10,933 bases of DNA. Source: JAPLDA01 sp043742705 (GTDB lineage: Bacteria > Bacteroidota > Bacteroidia > AKYH767-A > 2013-40CM-41-45). The position numbers and the translations under genes are program-made. The stretch is taken from positions 1 through 10,933 of the forward strand of contig JAYTXY010000204.1 of NCBI GenBank assembly GCA_043742705.1, in the 5' to 3' direction. Positions 1 to 7,221 of the stretch are shown piece by piece; the first letter of the stretch is position 1; every line of letters begins with the position of its first letter. Below the pieces are notes generated by a model. The model was not told the origin of the DNA. It searched no databases and worked only from the letters and a program-made list of their open reading frames with translations.

Positions 1-981
1 AATATTTACAAGAATTGCTTTTACGTTTTTGTCTTTCAGAATAATTCTGAAAGCTTGTTCAACACGCGCGGCATTTGCAGTTCCTCCAACATCAAGGAAG
101 TTTGCCGGCTCTCCACCTGCGAGTTTGATGATGTCCATTGTAGCCATTGCCAGTCCTGCACCGTTTACCATGCAACCAACATTTCCATCAAGCTTTACAT
201 AATTCAAATCGTGTTCTGATGCTTCCACTTCTGTCGGATCTTCTTCTGTCTTATCGCGAAGTCCTGCAAAATCAGGATGACGGAATAATGCATTGTCATC
301 AAAATTCACCTTTGCATCGACAGCAATAATTTTATCATCAGAAGTTTTAAGTACAGGATTGATTTCAAACATGGAAGCATCAATACTGTCGTATGCTTTG
401 TAAAGCGATGCAACAAACTTTGTCATCTCTTTAAATGCAGCGCCACTAAGTCCAAGATTGAATGCAACCTTGCGAGACTGGAAACCCTGCAGCCCGACTT
501 TCGGATCCACTTCTTCTTTGAAAATTTTTTCAGGAGTTTTTGCTGCCACTTCTTCAATATCCATTCCACCTTCGGTTGAATACATGATGATGTTTCTTCC
601 CGTCTGACGATTCAACAGTACACTCATGTAAAATTCTTTGGTTGGAGAAGCTCCGGGATAATACACGTCCTGAGCGATCAACACTTTCAAAACTTTTTTT
701 CCGGCTGCTCCTGTCTGCGGAGTTACCAATTGCATACCGATGATGTTGCTTGCTCTTTCCTTTACTTCGTCCAGTGACTTTGCCAACTTCACTCCACCGC
801 CTTTACCTCTGCCGCCTGCATGAATCTGGGCTTTCACCACCCACCATTGTGTACCGGTGGTTTGTTGTAATTCTTTCGCTGCTTTCACAGCAAGTTCCGG
901 GGATTCTGCAACAATGCCTTCCTGGATGGCGACTCCGAAACTTTTTAAAATTGCTTTTCCCTGGTATTCGTGAATGTTCAT
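1..981 (-). CDS. sucC: Succinyl-CoA synthetase (ligase) beta subunit, 3' end cut by window
   Basis: Reading the minus strand from the ATG at 981-979 gives an uninterrupted 327-codon frame to the window edge, starting MNIHEYQGKAILKSFGV, the hallmark N-terminus of SucC. The ATP-grasp nucleotide-binding segment follows (KAQIHAGGRGKGGGVK, residues 50-65), and later stretches such as the one with MIINPV-like FEINPV and NFLDVGG are typical of the family. The frame leaves the window at ILVNI, just before the usual FGGI, so about 60-70 C-terminal residues of the usual roughly 390-400 are missing. By family, SucC pairs with SucD in the cytoplasm and couples succinyl-CoA hydrolysis in the TCA cycle to ATP or GTP formation. 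No sucD is visible here; in many Bacteroidota the two genes are apart. There is no Shine-Dalgarno sequence; the leader carries an ATATCTC-type repeat directly before the ATG. Identification is very secure. Confidence 0.97.
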   Translation of the reverse strand, partial: MNIHEYQGKAILKSFGVAIQEGIVAESPELAVKAAKELQQTTGTQWWVVKAQIHAGGRGKGGGVKLAKSLDEVKERASNIIGMQLVTPQTGAAGKKVLKVLIAQDVYYPGASPTKEFYMSVLLNRQTGRNIIMYSTEGGMDIEEVAAKTPEKIFKEEVDPKVGLQGFQSRKVAFNLGLSGAAFKEMTKFVASLYKAYDSIDASMFEINPVLKTSDDKIIAVDAKVNFDDNALFRHPDFAGLRDKTEEDPTEVEASEHDLNYVKLDGNVGCMVNGAGLAMATMDIIKLAGGEPANFLDVGGTANAARVEQAFRIILKDKNVKAILVNI

Positions 982-985
982 GTTT

Positions 986-1006
986 AGATATGAGATATGA
1001 GATTTT
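986..1006. repeat. Short heptamer repeat in sucC leader
   Basis: Two perfect copies of AGATATG (986-992, 993-999) and a third divergent unit AGATTTT (1000-1006) lie head to tail, starting four bases upstream of the sucC start codon on the minus strand. In the transcript sense the unit reads CATATCT. It would sit in the 5' untranslated leader where a ribosome binding site is expected, and contains no Shine-Dalgarno match. Function is unknown; it may be a neutral simple repeat. Confidence 0.6.
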
Positions 1007-1063
1007 AGAAAACAACCTTTTGTCTTGACTCTTGCTTCTATATTCTTGATTCCAATTTTCCCC

Positions 1064-1092
1064 GCTAAAGTACTTTTTTTTCCTATCCCAAA
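1064..1092 (-). promoter_or_regulatory. Weak candidate promoter for sucC
   Basis: On the minus strand TACTTTAG (1072-1065) matches the Bacteroidota -7 element TAnnTTTG at all but one position, and TTTG (1092-1089) lies 16 bases upstream as a possible -33 element. That spacer is somewhat short for the phylum, and the -33 box overlaps the 3' end of the neighbouring DinB-like gene. The alternative is that sucC is read through from that gene, 101 bases upstream. Confidence 0.35.
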
Positions 1093-1604
1093 TACCTTTC
1101 TTTAATTACATGCAAATGATGACGTTCGTGAGCCAGAATGAAGAAAAGAATTTCCCTGACGGAGACATCCGTTTGGTTGGTTGTTCCTCTTCTATCAATC
1201 ATTTCTGCGCTCATATTTTTAAAGAGAGTAATAGAGGACTCCCGGATTACTTTTAATTCTTCGGCAGCCGATGAAAGTGTTCTCTCTTTGTAATTTGAAT
1301 TTGGAGTGTAGGTATTCTCATCAAAGCCCGGAAGCGGAGTTTTATCGTTACGTGAAATACGAAGTGCACGGTATGAAAGAATTCTTTCAGTATCACATAA
1401 ATGTCCGACTACTTCCTTGAGCAACCATTTTCCATCAGCATATGCTGATGATGCTTTGCTTTCCGAAATCATCCTTAAAAAACTTTGTGATATTTCCTTC
1501 TGTTGTATAAGTGATTCAAGGATATCATCTTCAGGAACATATTTGAGATAAGTCTTGTAATAAGAATTCAGTTCTTCGGGAGAAGGCTTAGAAACAGTCA
1601 GCAT
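1083..1604 (-). CDS. DinB/YfiT-like metal-binding four-helix protein
   Basis: A 173-residue cytoplasmic protein without signal peptide. It shows the features of the DinB_2/YfiT superfamily: a first metal-ligand helix with HLCDTE (His68), a polar middle, and a C-terminal HERHHLHVIKERYL block in which His159 and His163 have the H-x3-H spacing of the other two ligands. The family forms compact four-helix bundles that bind a divalent metal through three histidines. Characterised members include thiol-dependent (bacillithiol, mycothiol) S-transferases and damage-inducible proteins of unknown role, so the substrate here cannot be named. The ATG at 1604 fits well because a good TAnnTTTG promoter lies 24 bases upstream. 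The gene ends 101 bases before sucC on the same strand and could be cotranscribed with it, but no functional link is evident. Confidence 0.88.
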   Translation of the reverse strand: MLTVSKPSPEELNSYYKTYLKYVPEDDILESLIQQKEISQSFLRMISESKASSAYADGKWLLKEVVGHLCDTERILSYRALRISRNDKTPLPGFDENTYTPNSNYKERTLSSAAEELKVIRESSITLFKNMSAEMIDRRGTTNQTDVSVREILFFILAHERHHLHVIKERYLG

Positions 1605-1627
1605 TTTGGTGAATTATTTTGAGTGTC

Positions 1628-1660
1628 CAAAAGTAAAAATTTGTGTTGAATGAATCTCAA
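1628..1660 (-). promoter_or_regulatory. Promoter of the DinB-like gene
   Basis: On the minus strand TACTTTTG (1635-1628) is a full match to the Bacteroidota -7 consensus TAnnTTTG. A TTG (1660-1658) lies 22 bases upstream and could serve as the -33 element. Transcription would begin around 1620-1625, leaving a leader of about 20 bases before the ATG at 1604. Confidence 0.6.
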
Positions 1661-1698
1661 TCTATTTCAATGACTCAATTTGATTCTTGATATTTAAT

Positions 1699-1772
1699 CT
1701 ACGAATTACGAATCAATCCGAATTTACGAATACGGTTTGATTTGTACATTAGTATAAATTCGTAATTCGTAG
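1699..1772. repeat. Perfect 15-bp inverted repeat made of TACGAAT heptamers
   Basis: CTACGAATTACGAAT (1699-1713) is exactly complementary to ATTCGTAATTCGTAG (1758-1772), with 44 bases between. Each arm consists of two tandem heptamers, TACGAAT on the left and ATTCGTA on the right; a third TACGAAT lies in the loop at 1725-1731. The element sits between divergent genes and upstream of both their promoters (1628-1660 and 1877-1884), so it cannot be a terminator for either. It could be a dispersed palindromic repeat (REP- or MITE-like) or a binding site for a regulator. The rest of the 1605-1911 gap holds only the two promoters and a short GTTAATTAAC palindrome at 1834-1843. Confidence 0.75.
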
Positions 1773-1876
1773 AAACCATTCTAGAGCATTTAATATAGAA
1801 ACGCTGCTTCATTTCCAGAAAGGTTGTGAAGATGTTAATTAACTTTCCATTAACCCGGAAATAGTTCATGAATTTT

Positions 1877-1884
1877 TACGTTTG
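1877..1884 (+). promoter_or_regulatory. -7 element of the DUF5916 gene promoter
   Basis: TACGTTTG exactly matches the Bacteroidota -7 element TAnnTTTG and lies 27 bases before the ATG at 1912. No TTTG is found at the usual -33 distance, so the upstream half is weak or recognised differently. Confidence 0.5.
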
Positions 1885-1911
1885 TTGTAACACGATAAAC
1901 GGGCTCGCTGC

Positions 1912-4308
1912 ATGAAGCAATCAATTACTTTTTTATTTTTTCTTTTTATTTTTTCAGTTCAGTTGTATGCAGGTGTCACTCCCAAAACCTACACCACTCA
2001 GCGGCTTCAGATTGCTATAAAGATTGACGGTATTCTTGATGATGAAGCATGGAAAAATATTCCCCTTGCGGATGGATTTGTACAACTCGATCCGGTAGAA
2101 GGAGAATCGACATCGCAACGAACAGAAGTGCGTTTGGCTTACGACAACACTGCAATTTATGTCGGTGCCATGATGTACGATACATCTCCCGACAGCATTC
2201 TTCATGAACTTGGCTTACGGGATGAAAGTGACAACCTGAATGCGGATTACTTCAAAGCGGCTTTTGATACTTACAACAACAGGCAGGACGGCTATGTCTT
2301 CCAGGTTTCAGCATCGGGAGTTCAGAGTGATCTGAAACAAACTGATAATACGTATGACGGTGTATGGGAAAGTGCTGTGCATATCGGGAAAGACGGATGG
2401 AGTGTTGAAATTAAAATTCCTTATTCCGCAATACGCTTTCCAAAGAAAACAGAACAGACATGGGCGCTTCAGTTTGCACGTCTCATAAGGAGAAATCGCG
2501 AGTATGATCAGTGGACGCTGACTCCTAAAAAAAGCAACAACAGAATTCTTTATTGGGGAACTCTAAATGGAATAAGCAACATTGAAGAGCCGTTGCGTTT
2601 GTCCATTACTCCATATCTTTCCTTGTACGGTGAACGCGCTCCGCATTTTGATGAAAGCGACAACACAAAATTACTCGACTATCAAAATACAAGTTCCTAT
2701 TCGGGTGGCGCTGATCTCAAATACGGAATTGATGAGCGTTTTACTCTTGACATGACGCTGTTGCCTGACTTTTCACAGGTACAGTCCGACAACAAGGTAA
2801 AGAACCTTTCTGCTTTTGAAACTGTGTACAACGAAAACCGTCCGTTCTTCAAAGAAGCAGTTGATCTCTTTTCCAAAGGGAATCTTTTCTATTCACGGAG
2901 AATAAAATCCGATCACCTGAAAAATGCAATCAAGATTTCAGGAAGGACAGACAAAGGACTTGGAATCGGTTTCTTCAACGCTATTAACTCCGCGGTTTAT
3001 TTTACCGAAGAAGACGGAACGAAAGATCTCATCAGTCCGCTGACAAATTCGAACATTATTGTCTTCGACCAGAACCTTCCGCATAATTCAGATGTATTTT
3101 TCATCAACACAAATGTGATGCGAGAAGGAAGTGCTCGTGATGCAAATGTTACTTCGGGACAGGCTTCGTATGAAACGAAAAATCATTACCTGCGATTTAC
3201 AGGCGGCTATTCATTGAGCCAGGTTTTCACAAACGATGTTCAGGAGAACGGTTCCATTTTGAAAAACACTTCCCAAGGAAATCTCTACAGTTTGAATATT
3301 GATAAGGTGAGTGGTGACATTCTCGGTGGTGTGTATTACGAAGTTGCTGATCAACGATACGATAAGAATGACATCGGAAGAAATTTTTACAGGGATTACG
3401 TCAGTGACGGATTGTACATGAATTACAACAAGAACAACCCGTTCTGGAAAATATTCAAGTACGGACAGGCAGGATTGAATGTAAACCACAACCTGCGTCA
3501 GCGCAATGGTGCATTCACATCCATGGATATCAGTGCTTTCATTTTCGGACTCTTCACTAACAATTATACAGTCAATCTATCCATCGGAGGTAATCCATTA
3601 AAAGGAAAGGATTACTACGAGCCGCGCATTCCGGGAAGATATTATACGACACCGAAAGCCATTTACGGATCTTTGAATGCTTCCACGAATTACAACAAAG
3701 CTATTGCATTTGATTATGGCGGACGGTTTACAAACATCTCATCCATCAACAATCATTCGATCGGATATTACATCAATCCGATTATTCGTTTGAGTGATAA
3801 ATGGTCACTGAAAATCACACACTACTGGGATGAATACATCAACGACCGTGGTTTCGCCAACTACGATGAAAACTTCAACAGCATTTTCGGCAGACGTAAC
3901 ATTGTGACAATTGAAAATACACTGACGTCACGATACTTGTTTAAAAATGATATGGCAGTTTCCATGACTGTTAGACATTACTGGAGTCGTGGTTGTTACA
4001 AACAGTATTACGACTTACTTGAAAACGGTTCACTTGCATTGAATGACACGTATGCAGGTGACAACAATTTCAACACAAACTTTTTTAATGTTGACTTAGT
4101 GTATTCATGGCAGTTTTCTCCGGGAAGTTCTTTTCTTATCACATACAAAAATCAGATCGTGCGTGATCCTTATCCCGTAAAACCTGAAGAACTCGATTAC
4201 GGCTACAACCGCAATCTTGATCTAGCTTTCAAGTATGCGGAAACAAACAGTATCTCATTGAAAGTGCTGTACTACCTGGATTACCAGTATTTTAAGAAAA
4301 AAAACTAG
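1912..4308 (+). CDS. CBM9-like / DUF5916 outer-membrane protein
   Basis: A 798-residue exported protein. Residues 1-21 form a Sec signal peptide (hydrophobic FLFFLFIFS, ending LYAG). Residues about 25-215 match the carbohydrate-binding family 9-like domain often seen at the front of these proteins: KIDGILDDEAW near 37-47, YDNTAIYVGAMMYD near 77-90, and DGWSVEIKIPYSAIRF near 161-176. From about residue 225 to the end lies the DUF5916 region, with the diagnostic ENRPFFKEAVDLF (308-320) and NLFYSRRI (324-331), followed by alternating aromatic and polar stretches like an outer-membrane beta-barrel. Length is normal for the family. No biochemical role is established; a surface role in glycan or polymer handling is often guessed from the CBM9 part, but no polysaccharide-utilisation genes lie nearby. 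It appears to be monocistronic: own promoter upstream, 129 bases and a possible terminator downstream. Confidence 0.88.
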   Translation: MKQSITFLFFLFIFSVQLYAGVTPKTYTTQRLQIAIKIDGILDDEAWKNIPLADGFVQLDPVEGESTSQRTEVRLAYDNTAIYVGAMMYDTSPDSILHELGLRDESDNLNADYFKAAFDTYNNRQDGYVFQVSASGVQSDLKQTDNTYDGVWESAVHIGKDGWSVEIKIPYSAIRFPKKTEQTWALQFARLIRRNREYDQWTLTPKKSNNRILYWGTLNGISNIEEPLRLSITPYLSLYGERAPHFDESDNTKLLDYQNTSSYSGGADLKYGIDERFTLDMTLLPDFSQVQSDNKVKNLSAFETVYNENRPFFKEAVDLFSKGNLFYSRRIKSDHLKNAIKISGRTDKGLGIGFFNAINSAVYFTEEDGTKDLISPLTNSNIIVFDQNLPHNSDVFFINTNVMREGSARDANVTSGQASYETKNHYLRFTGGYSLSQVFTNDVQENGSILKNTSQGNLYSLNIDKVSGDILGGVYYEVADQRYDKNDIGRNFYRDYVSDGLYMNYNKNNPFWKIFKYGQAGLNVNHNLRQRNGAFTSMDISAFIFGLFTNNYTVNLSIGGNPLKGKDYYEPRIPGRYYTTPKAIYGSLNASTNYNKAIAFDYGGRFTNISSINNHSIGYYINPIIRLSDKWSLKITHYWDEYINDRGFANYDENFNSIFGRRNIVTIENTLTSRYLFKNDMAVSMTVRHYWSRGCYKQYYDLLENGSLALNDTYAGDNNFNTNFFNVDLVYSWQFSPGSSFLITYKNQIVRDPYPVKPEELDYGYNRNLDLAFKYAETNSISLKVLYYLDYQYFKKKN

Positions 4309-4311
4309 CTG

Positions 4312-4358
4312 CTTTCAAATTCATTTCCAACCTGTTGAAATCTTCTTGAAAGTTTTTT
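4312..4358 (+). terminator. Possible intrinsic terminator after the DUF5916 gene
   Basis: CTTTCAA (4312-4318) can pair with TTGAAAG (4346-4352), and the second arm is followed at once by TTTTTT (4353-4358). The stem is only 7 bp and AT-rich, with a 27-base loop, so it would be a weak terminator. The place is right: directly after the stop codon at 4308 and just before the next operator and promoter. Confidence 0.35.
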
Positions 4359-4361
4359 CTT

Positions 4362-4382
4362 TATTTAGAATCATTCTAAATA
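4362..4382. promoter_or_regulatory. Fur/PerR-family-like palindromic operator
   Basis: Arms TATTTAGAAT (4362-4371) and ATTCTAAATA (4373-4382) are perfect complements around a single C at 4372. The central 15 bases, TTAGAATCATTCTAA, match 12 of 14 defined positions of the 7-1-7 PerR box TTATAATNATTATAA and 10 of 14 of the Fur 7-1-7 box TGATAATNATTATCA. The site covers the expected -33 region of the promoter whose -7 element is at 4391-4398, the usual place for a repressor. The genes downstream encode an imelysin and redox proteins, which fits iron- or peroxide-responsive control. The regulator itself is not in the window; naming it Fur or PerR is inference. Confidence 0.7.
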
Positions 4383-4390
4383 GAATTTTT

Positions 4391-4398
4391 TAGTTTTG
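4391..4398 (+). promoter_or_regulatory. -7 element of the porin-Rieske-imelysin-DHOR operon
   Basis: TAGTTTTG, continuing GCG, is a full match to the Bacteroidota -7 consensus TAnnTTTG. It lies 9 bases after the palindrome at 4362-4382 and 39 bases before the ATG at 4438. The -33 position, about 19-23 bases upstream, falls inside the palindrome. Confidence 0.65.
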
Positions 4399-4437
4399 CG
4401 TCCTCAAAGACAATCTTGTTTCCAAAATCATTTTTGA

Positions 4438-5661
4438 ATGAAAAAAATTACACTCACTATTATTTTACTTTTTCTGCTGTCAGGAGTTAAATCATTTGCT
4501 CAATCAACACCTACTGCAGAAGATTCTCTGAACAGAAACCTTTCAAGTCTACTTTCTCATACATCCATCGGCGGATATGGTAATGCATTGTATCAGAATA
4601 ATACTAATCTGAAAACTTCTTTCATCAACCTTGAGCGGTTTGTTCTATTTGTAGGACATCAGTTTAGCAAAAAAATTTCCTTTTTCTCTGAACTGGAAGT
4701 AGAAGATGCAAAAGTTTCCGGTGGTGAAGAAGGAGGAGAAATCGCTCTTGAACAATGCTACGTGAAATTCAACATAAACCCGACTCACTATTTTGTTGCG
4801 GGATTATTTCTTCCCCGCATCGGCATACTGAACGAAAATCATTTATCGAATACGTTTTTCGGAAACGAAAGAACGCAAGTTGAAACGTTTATTCTTCCTT
4901 CAACATGGCGTGAATTAGGTATTGGATTTTACGGAACGGAAAACGGATTTCCTTTAACGTATTCGGTTGGTCTCGTCAACGGGTTAAACAGCGCGGCTTT
5001 TGAACACGGCTCAGGAATTCGTGAAGGAAGATTTGAGGGAAGAAATGCATCAGCGAACAATCTCGCAATTACAGGAGCTTTGCAAATAAATGCAGACAAC
5101 CTGAAGTTCCAGGTAAGCGGATATTATGGAGGAAGCGTAGGACTTGCGCCTCGAGAAGCTGATAGTTTGAAATTGGTTTCTGGAACATTCGGAACTCCCG
5201 TAATTATAGGTGAAGCGGATTTGCAATATTCAGTGAAAGGATTCAGTGCTAAACTTCTCGCTTCCATCGTTGCAATTCCTGATGCTGCAGATATTAACCG
5301 TGCATATGCAAGCAATGCTCCGAAGAGAGAATATGGCGCTTACGCAGAAGTTGGCTACAACCTTTTTCATACCGTGAAAAAATTAGATTCTCAGGAATTA
5401 GTAGTCTTTGTAAGGTATGAGAAACTTGACATGAATGCAGAGATTCCTCTCAACGGAATCATGGATGAAACGCTGAACCAACAACATATCGTTGCAGGTT
5501 TAAACTATCTTCCTGTAAAAAATGTAGTGTTGAAAGCAGATGTGCGACTCGTGCATACCGGAAAAGAAAATCCTGATCTGATTATCAATCCTAGTCCGGT
5601 TGCACCACCTTACCAACAAGACAATACTTTATTCAACCTGGGAATCGGTTTTGCATTTTAG
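4438..5661 (+). CDS. Porin-like outer-membrane beta-barrel protein, first gene of the operon
   Basis: A 407-residue protein with a clear Sec signal peptide (residues 1-22, hydrophobic core then KSFAQ). The mature part is rich in alternating aromatic and polar beta-strands with short turns, for example SIGGYGNALYQ, the segment reading FSKKISFFSELEVEDA, CYVKFNINPTHYFVAGLFLPRIG, and a final strand LFNLGIGFAF ending in Phe, the usual terminal residue for Bam-dependent barrels. The style resembles phosphate-selective porin O/P-like and other Bacteroidota 'porin' families, but I cannot assign a substrate. It starts the operon directly behind the Fur/PerR-like operator and lies 11 bases before the Rieske gene. 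From context it may let iron, or a small iron complex, across the outer membrane to the imelysin. There is no TonB-dependent plug domain, so transport would be passive. Confidence 0.75.
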   Translation: MKKITLTIILLFLLSGVKSFAQSTPTAEDSLNRNLSSLLSHTSIGGYGNALYQNNTNLKTSFINLERFVLFVGHQFSKKISFFSELEVEDAKVSGGEEGGEIALEQCYVKFNINPTHYFVAGLFLPRIGILNENHLSNTFFGNERTQVETFILPSTWRELGIGFYGTENGFPLTYSVGLVNGLNSAAFEHGSGIREGRFEGRNASANNLAITGALQINADNLKFQVSGYYGGSVGLAPREADSLKLVSGTFGTPVIIGEADLQYSVKGFSAKLLASIVAIPDAADINRAYASNAPKREYGAYAEVGYNLFHTVKKLDSQELVVFVRYEKLDMNAEIPLNGIMDETLNQQHIVAGLNYLPVKNVVLKADVRLVHTGKENPDLIINPSPVAPPYQQDNTLFNLGIGFAF

Positions 5662-5672
5662 AAAAAAGAAAA

Positions 5673-6089
5673 ATGGAACGAAGAGATTTTTTAAAAACAA
5701 GTTGTTCGCTTTGCATGGCAGTAAGCGTTGGACTTCTCACAAGTTCACTCTCCTCCTGCTCTCCTGTTTACGTGGCAACAATTTCTGACAGTAAAATTTC
5801 CGTTCCTGTCTCCTTGTTTGCGAAATCGAATTTGCAAATTATAAGAGTGCAGCATTACGGATATGACATTGCATTAAGAAAAGAATCCGGAGAAAATTAT
5901 GTTGCCCTGTTACTTCGCTGCACACATGCGGAGAATCCGTTGATCAGCAAGGGAAGTGATTTCTTCTGCGATCTCCACGGAAGCAACTTTGATAAAAACG
6001 GAAAAGTGACAAAAGGTCCTGCTGAACAACCGCTGAAAAAACTATCGACTGAAAGAGTCTCCGATAACATCATCATTACAGTATCCTGA
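5673..6089 (+). CDS. Tat-exported Rieske [2Fe-2S] lipoprotein
   Basis: A 138-residue protein. The N-terminus carries a twin-arginine motif (ERRDFLK, residues 2-8), a hydrophobic stretch, and a lipobox LSSC with Cys29, so it is probably exported folded by Tat and lipid-anchored. The Rieske cluster ligands are complete: Cys83-Thr-His85 in CTHAENPL and Cys99-Asp-Leu-His102 in FCDLHGSNFD, followed by the usual GKVTKGPAEQPLKKL. The loop between His85 and Cys99 is 13 residues, shorter than in many Rieske proteins. Cys11 and Cys14 form a CxxC inside the signal peptide. Rieske proteins carry single electrons; this one has no oxygenase or bc1 partner here. Flanked by 11- and 12-base gaps, it is firmly in the operon and may pass electrons to the di-heme cytochrome encoded two genes on. 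The ATG at 5673 is set by the Tat motif. Confidence 0.88.
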   Translation: MERRDFLKTSCSLCMAVSVGLLTSSLSSCSPVYVATISDSKISVPVSLFAKSNLQIIRVQHYGYDIALRKESGENYVALLLRCTHAENPLISKGSDFFCDLHGSNFDKNGKVTKGPAEQPLKKLSTERVSDNIIITVS

Positions 6090-6101
6090 ATAAAATACTC
6101 T

Positions 6102-7175
6102 ATGAGAAAATTAATTATTGCTTCAGTTATCAGCGTATTTTTTGCAGCCGTAAGTTGCAAGAAGGAAACATCAAATAATATAGAAGGCAGAACAACAACG
6201 GAAGCCGAAGTACTTACTGATTTTGCAAACGTACTTGTCAACCCGAATTACGAGGACATAGAATTGAAAGCACACAATCTGAACAATGCAGTTTTAACAT
6301 TGAATGCCTCGACAAATGATGCGAACCTGGCAACTGCCAGAAACGCATGGCGCGAAGTAAGAAGTGCATGGGAAAAATCGGAAGCTTTTTTGTTCGGACC
6401 CGTTGAAGATTTTAATTATGATCCTACGATGGATACCTGGCCGGTAAACAAAGTGGACATGGATTCGTTGCTTACCAATAGCAGTAATCCGCTCAGCCTG
6501 TCAGACATTGAAACACTCACTGAATCGCTAAAAGGTTTTCATCCGATTGAATACATGCTGTTCGGTGTCGGAGGTTCAAAAGTAGCTGCTGATTTTAGTG
6601 CAAGAGAAAAACTTTACATGGTTTCACTTACTCAAAGCTTATACAATACGACCATTGCATTACGCGCGAGCTGGGATGTAAATCAGTCTTCAAATTTTAC
6701 AAACGAACTCATTAAGGCCGGAAACGGAAGTACGCGCTTTACGACACGGAAAGATGCATTCATTGCCATCGTAACTGCCATGGCAGGAATATGCGATGAA
6801 GTAGCGGGAGGAAAAATGGAAGAACCTTTGGCTGCTCAGGATTCTACACTGGAGGAATCACAGTTCTCTCATAATTCTACGGCTGATTTTAAAAATAACA
6901 TCACAGGAATTCAGAATGCGTATTTATGTCAATACATGAATGACGGTCACGGACTGAACGAGCTTGTTGCGGCAACGAATTTATCGCTTGACAATACATT
7001 GAAGGCACAAATCAGTATTGCGATCAACTCATTCAATGCAATTAGTTCAAATTATGGTGCGGCAATTTATACGCAGCAAATTCAGATTCACAATGCCCAG
7101 GATGCGATCAACGCACTGAAGACAACTCTTGAAGGAGATCTCATGAATTTCATACAGACGAATATAAAAGATTAA
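6102..7175 (+). CDS. Imelysin (peptidase M75 / IrpA-like) lipoprotein
   Basis: A 357-residue protein with a lipoprotein signal: hydrophobic residues 4-16 and lipobox AVSC, Cys19, followed by KK. The mature part is an imelysin domain: paired Trp residues in NAWREVRSAWEKSEAFLFGP (81-100), the conserved GxHxxE motif as GFHPIE (145-150), and the second-half signature EESQFSHNSTADFKNNI (251-267). Imelysin proteins, including cyanobacterial IrpA and the related EfeO, are two-fold helical bundles tied to iron uptake; the GxHxxE motif is thought to take part in metal binding, and true peptidase activity is doubtful. With the di-heme DHOR gene 46 bases downstream, this reproduces the imelysin-DHOR pair found in iron-responsive loci of other bacteria. 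Likely a periplasm-facing metal-binding lipoprotein under the operator at 4362-4382. Confidence 0.92.
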   Translation: MRKLIIASVISVFFAAVSCKKETSNNIEGRTTTEAEVLTDFANVLVNPNYEDIELKAHNLNNAVLTLNASTNDANLATARNAWREVRSAWEKSEAFLFGPVEDFNYDPTMDTWPVNKVDMDSLLTNSSNPLSLSDIETLTESLKGFHPIEYMLFGVGGSKVAADFSAREKLYMVSLTQSLYNTTIALRASWDVNQSSNFTNELIKAGNGSTRFTTRKDAFIAIVTAMAGICDEVAGGKMEEPLAAQDSTLEESQFSHNSTADFKNNITGIQNAYLCQYMNDGHGLNELVAATNLSLDNTLKAQISIAINSFNAISSNYGAAIYTQQIQIHNAQDAINALKTTLEGDLMNFIQTNIKD

Positions 7176-7221
7176 AAAGAAGAATACGATTGTACAATGT
7201 CTAATACGCTGACCATTCATC

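Noticed and set aside
750..1028. 92-residue plus-strand open frame opposite sucC
   Set aside because: Covers the conserved SucC N-terminus in antisense; Leu/Arg/Ser-rich translation typical of a shadow frame.
1073..1082. T-run at 1073-1081 as a sucC-DinB terminator
   Set aside because: No stem precedes it on either strand in the right orientation.
1834..1843. GTTAATTAAC palindrome upstream of the DUF5916 gene
   Set aside because: Ten AT-rich self-complementary bases are expected by chance in this composition; the second ATTAAC at 1849-1854 is suggestive but not enough to call an operator.
5897..6241. 114-residue minus-strand open frame over the Rieske and imelysin genes
   Set aside because: Antisense shadow of conserved coding sequence, low-complexity Ser/Phe-rich composition.
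7189..7198. ATTGTACAAT palindrome between the imelysin and DHOR genes
   Set aside because: Short, AT-rich and with no promoter element nearby; no support for an internal regulatory site.
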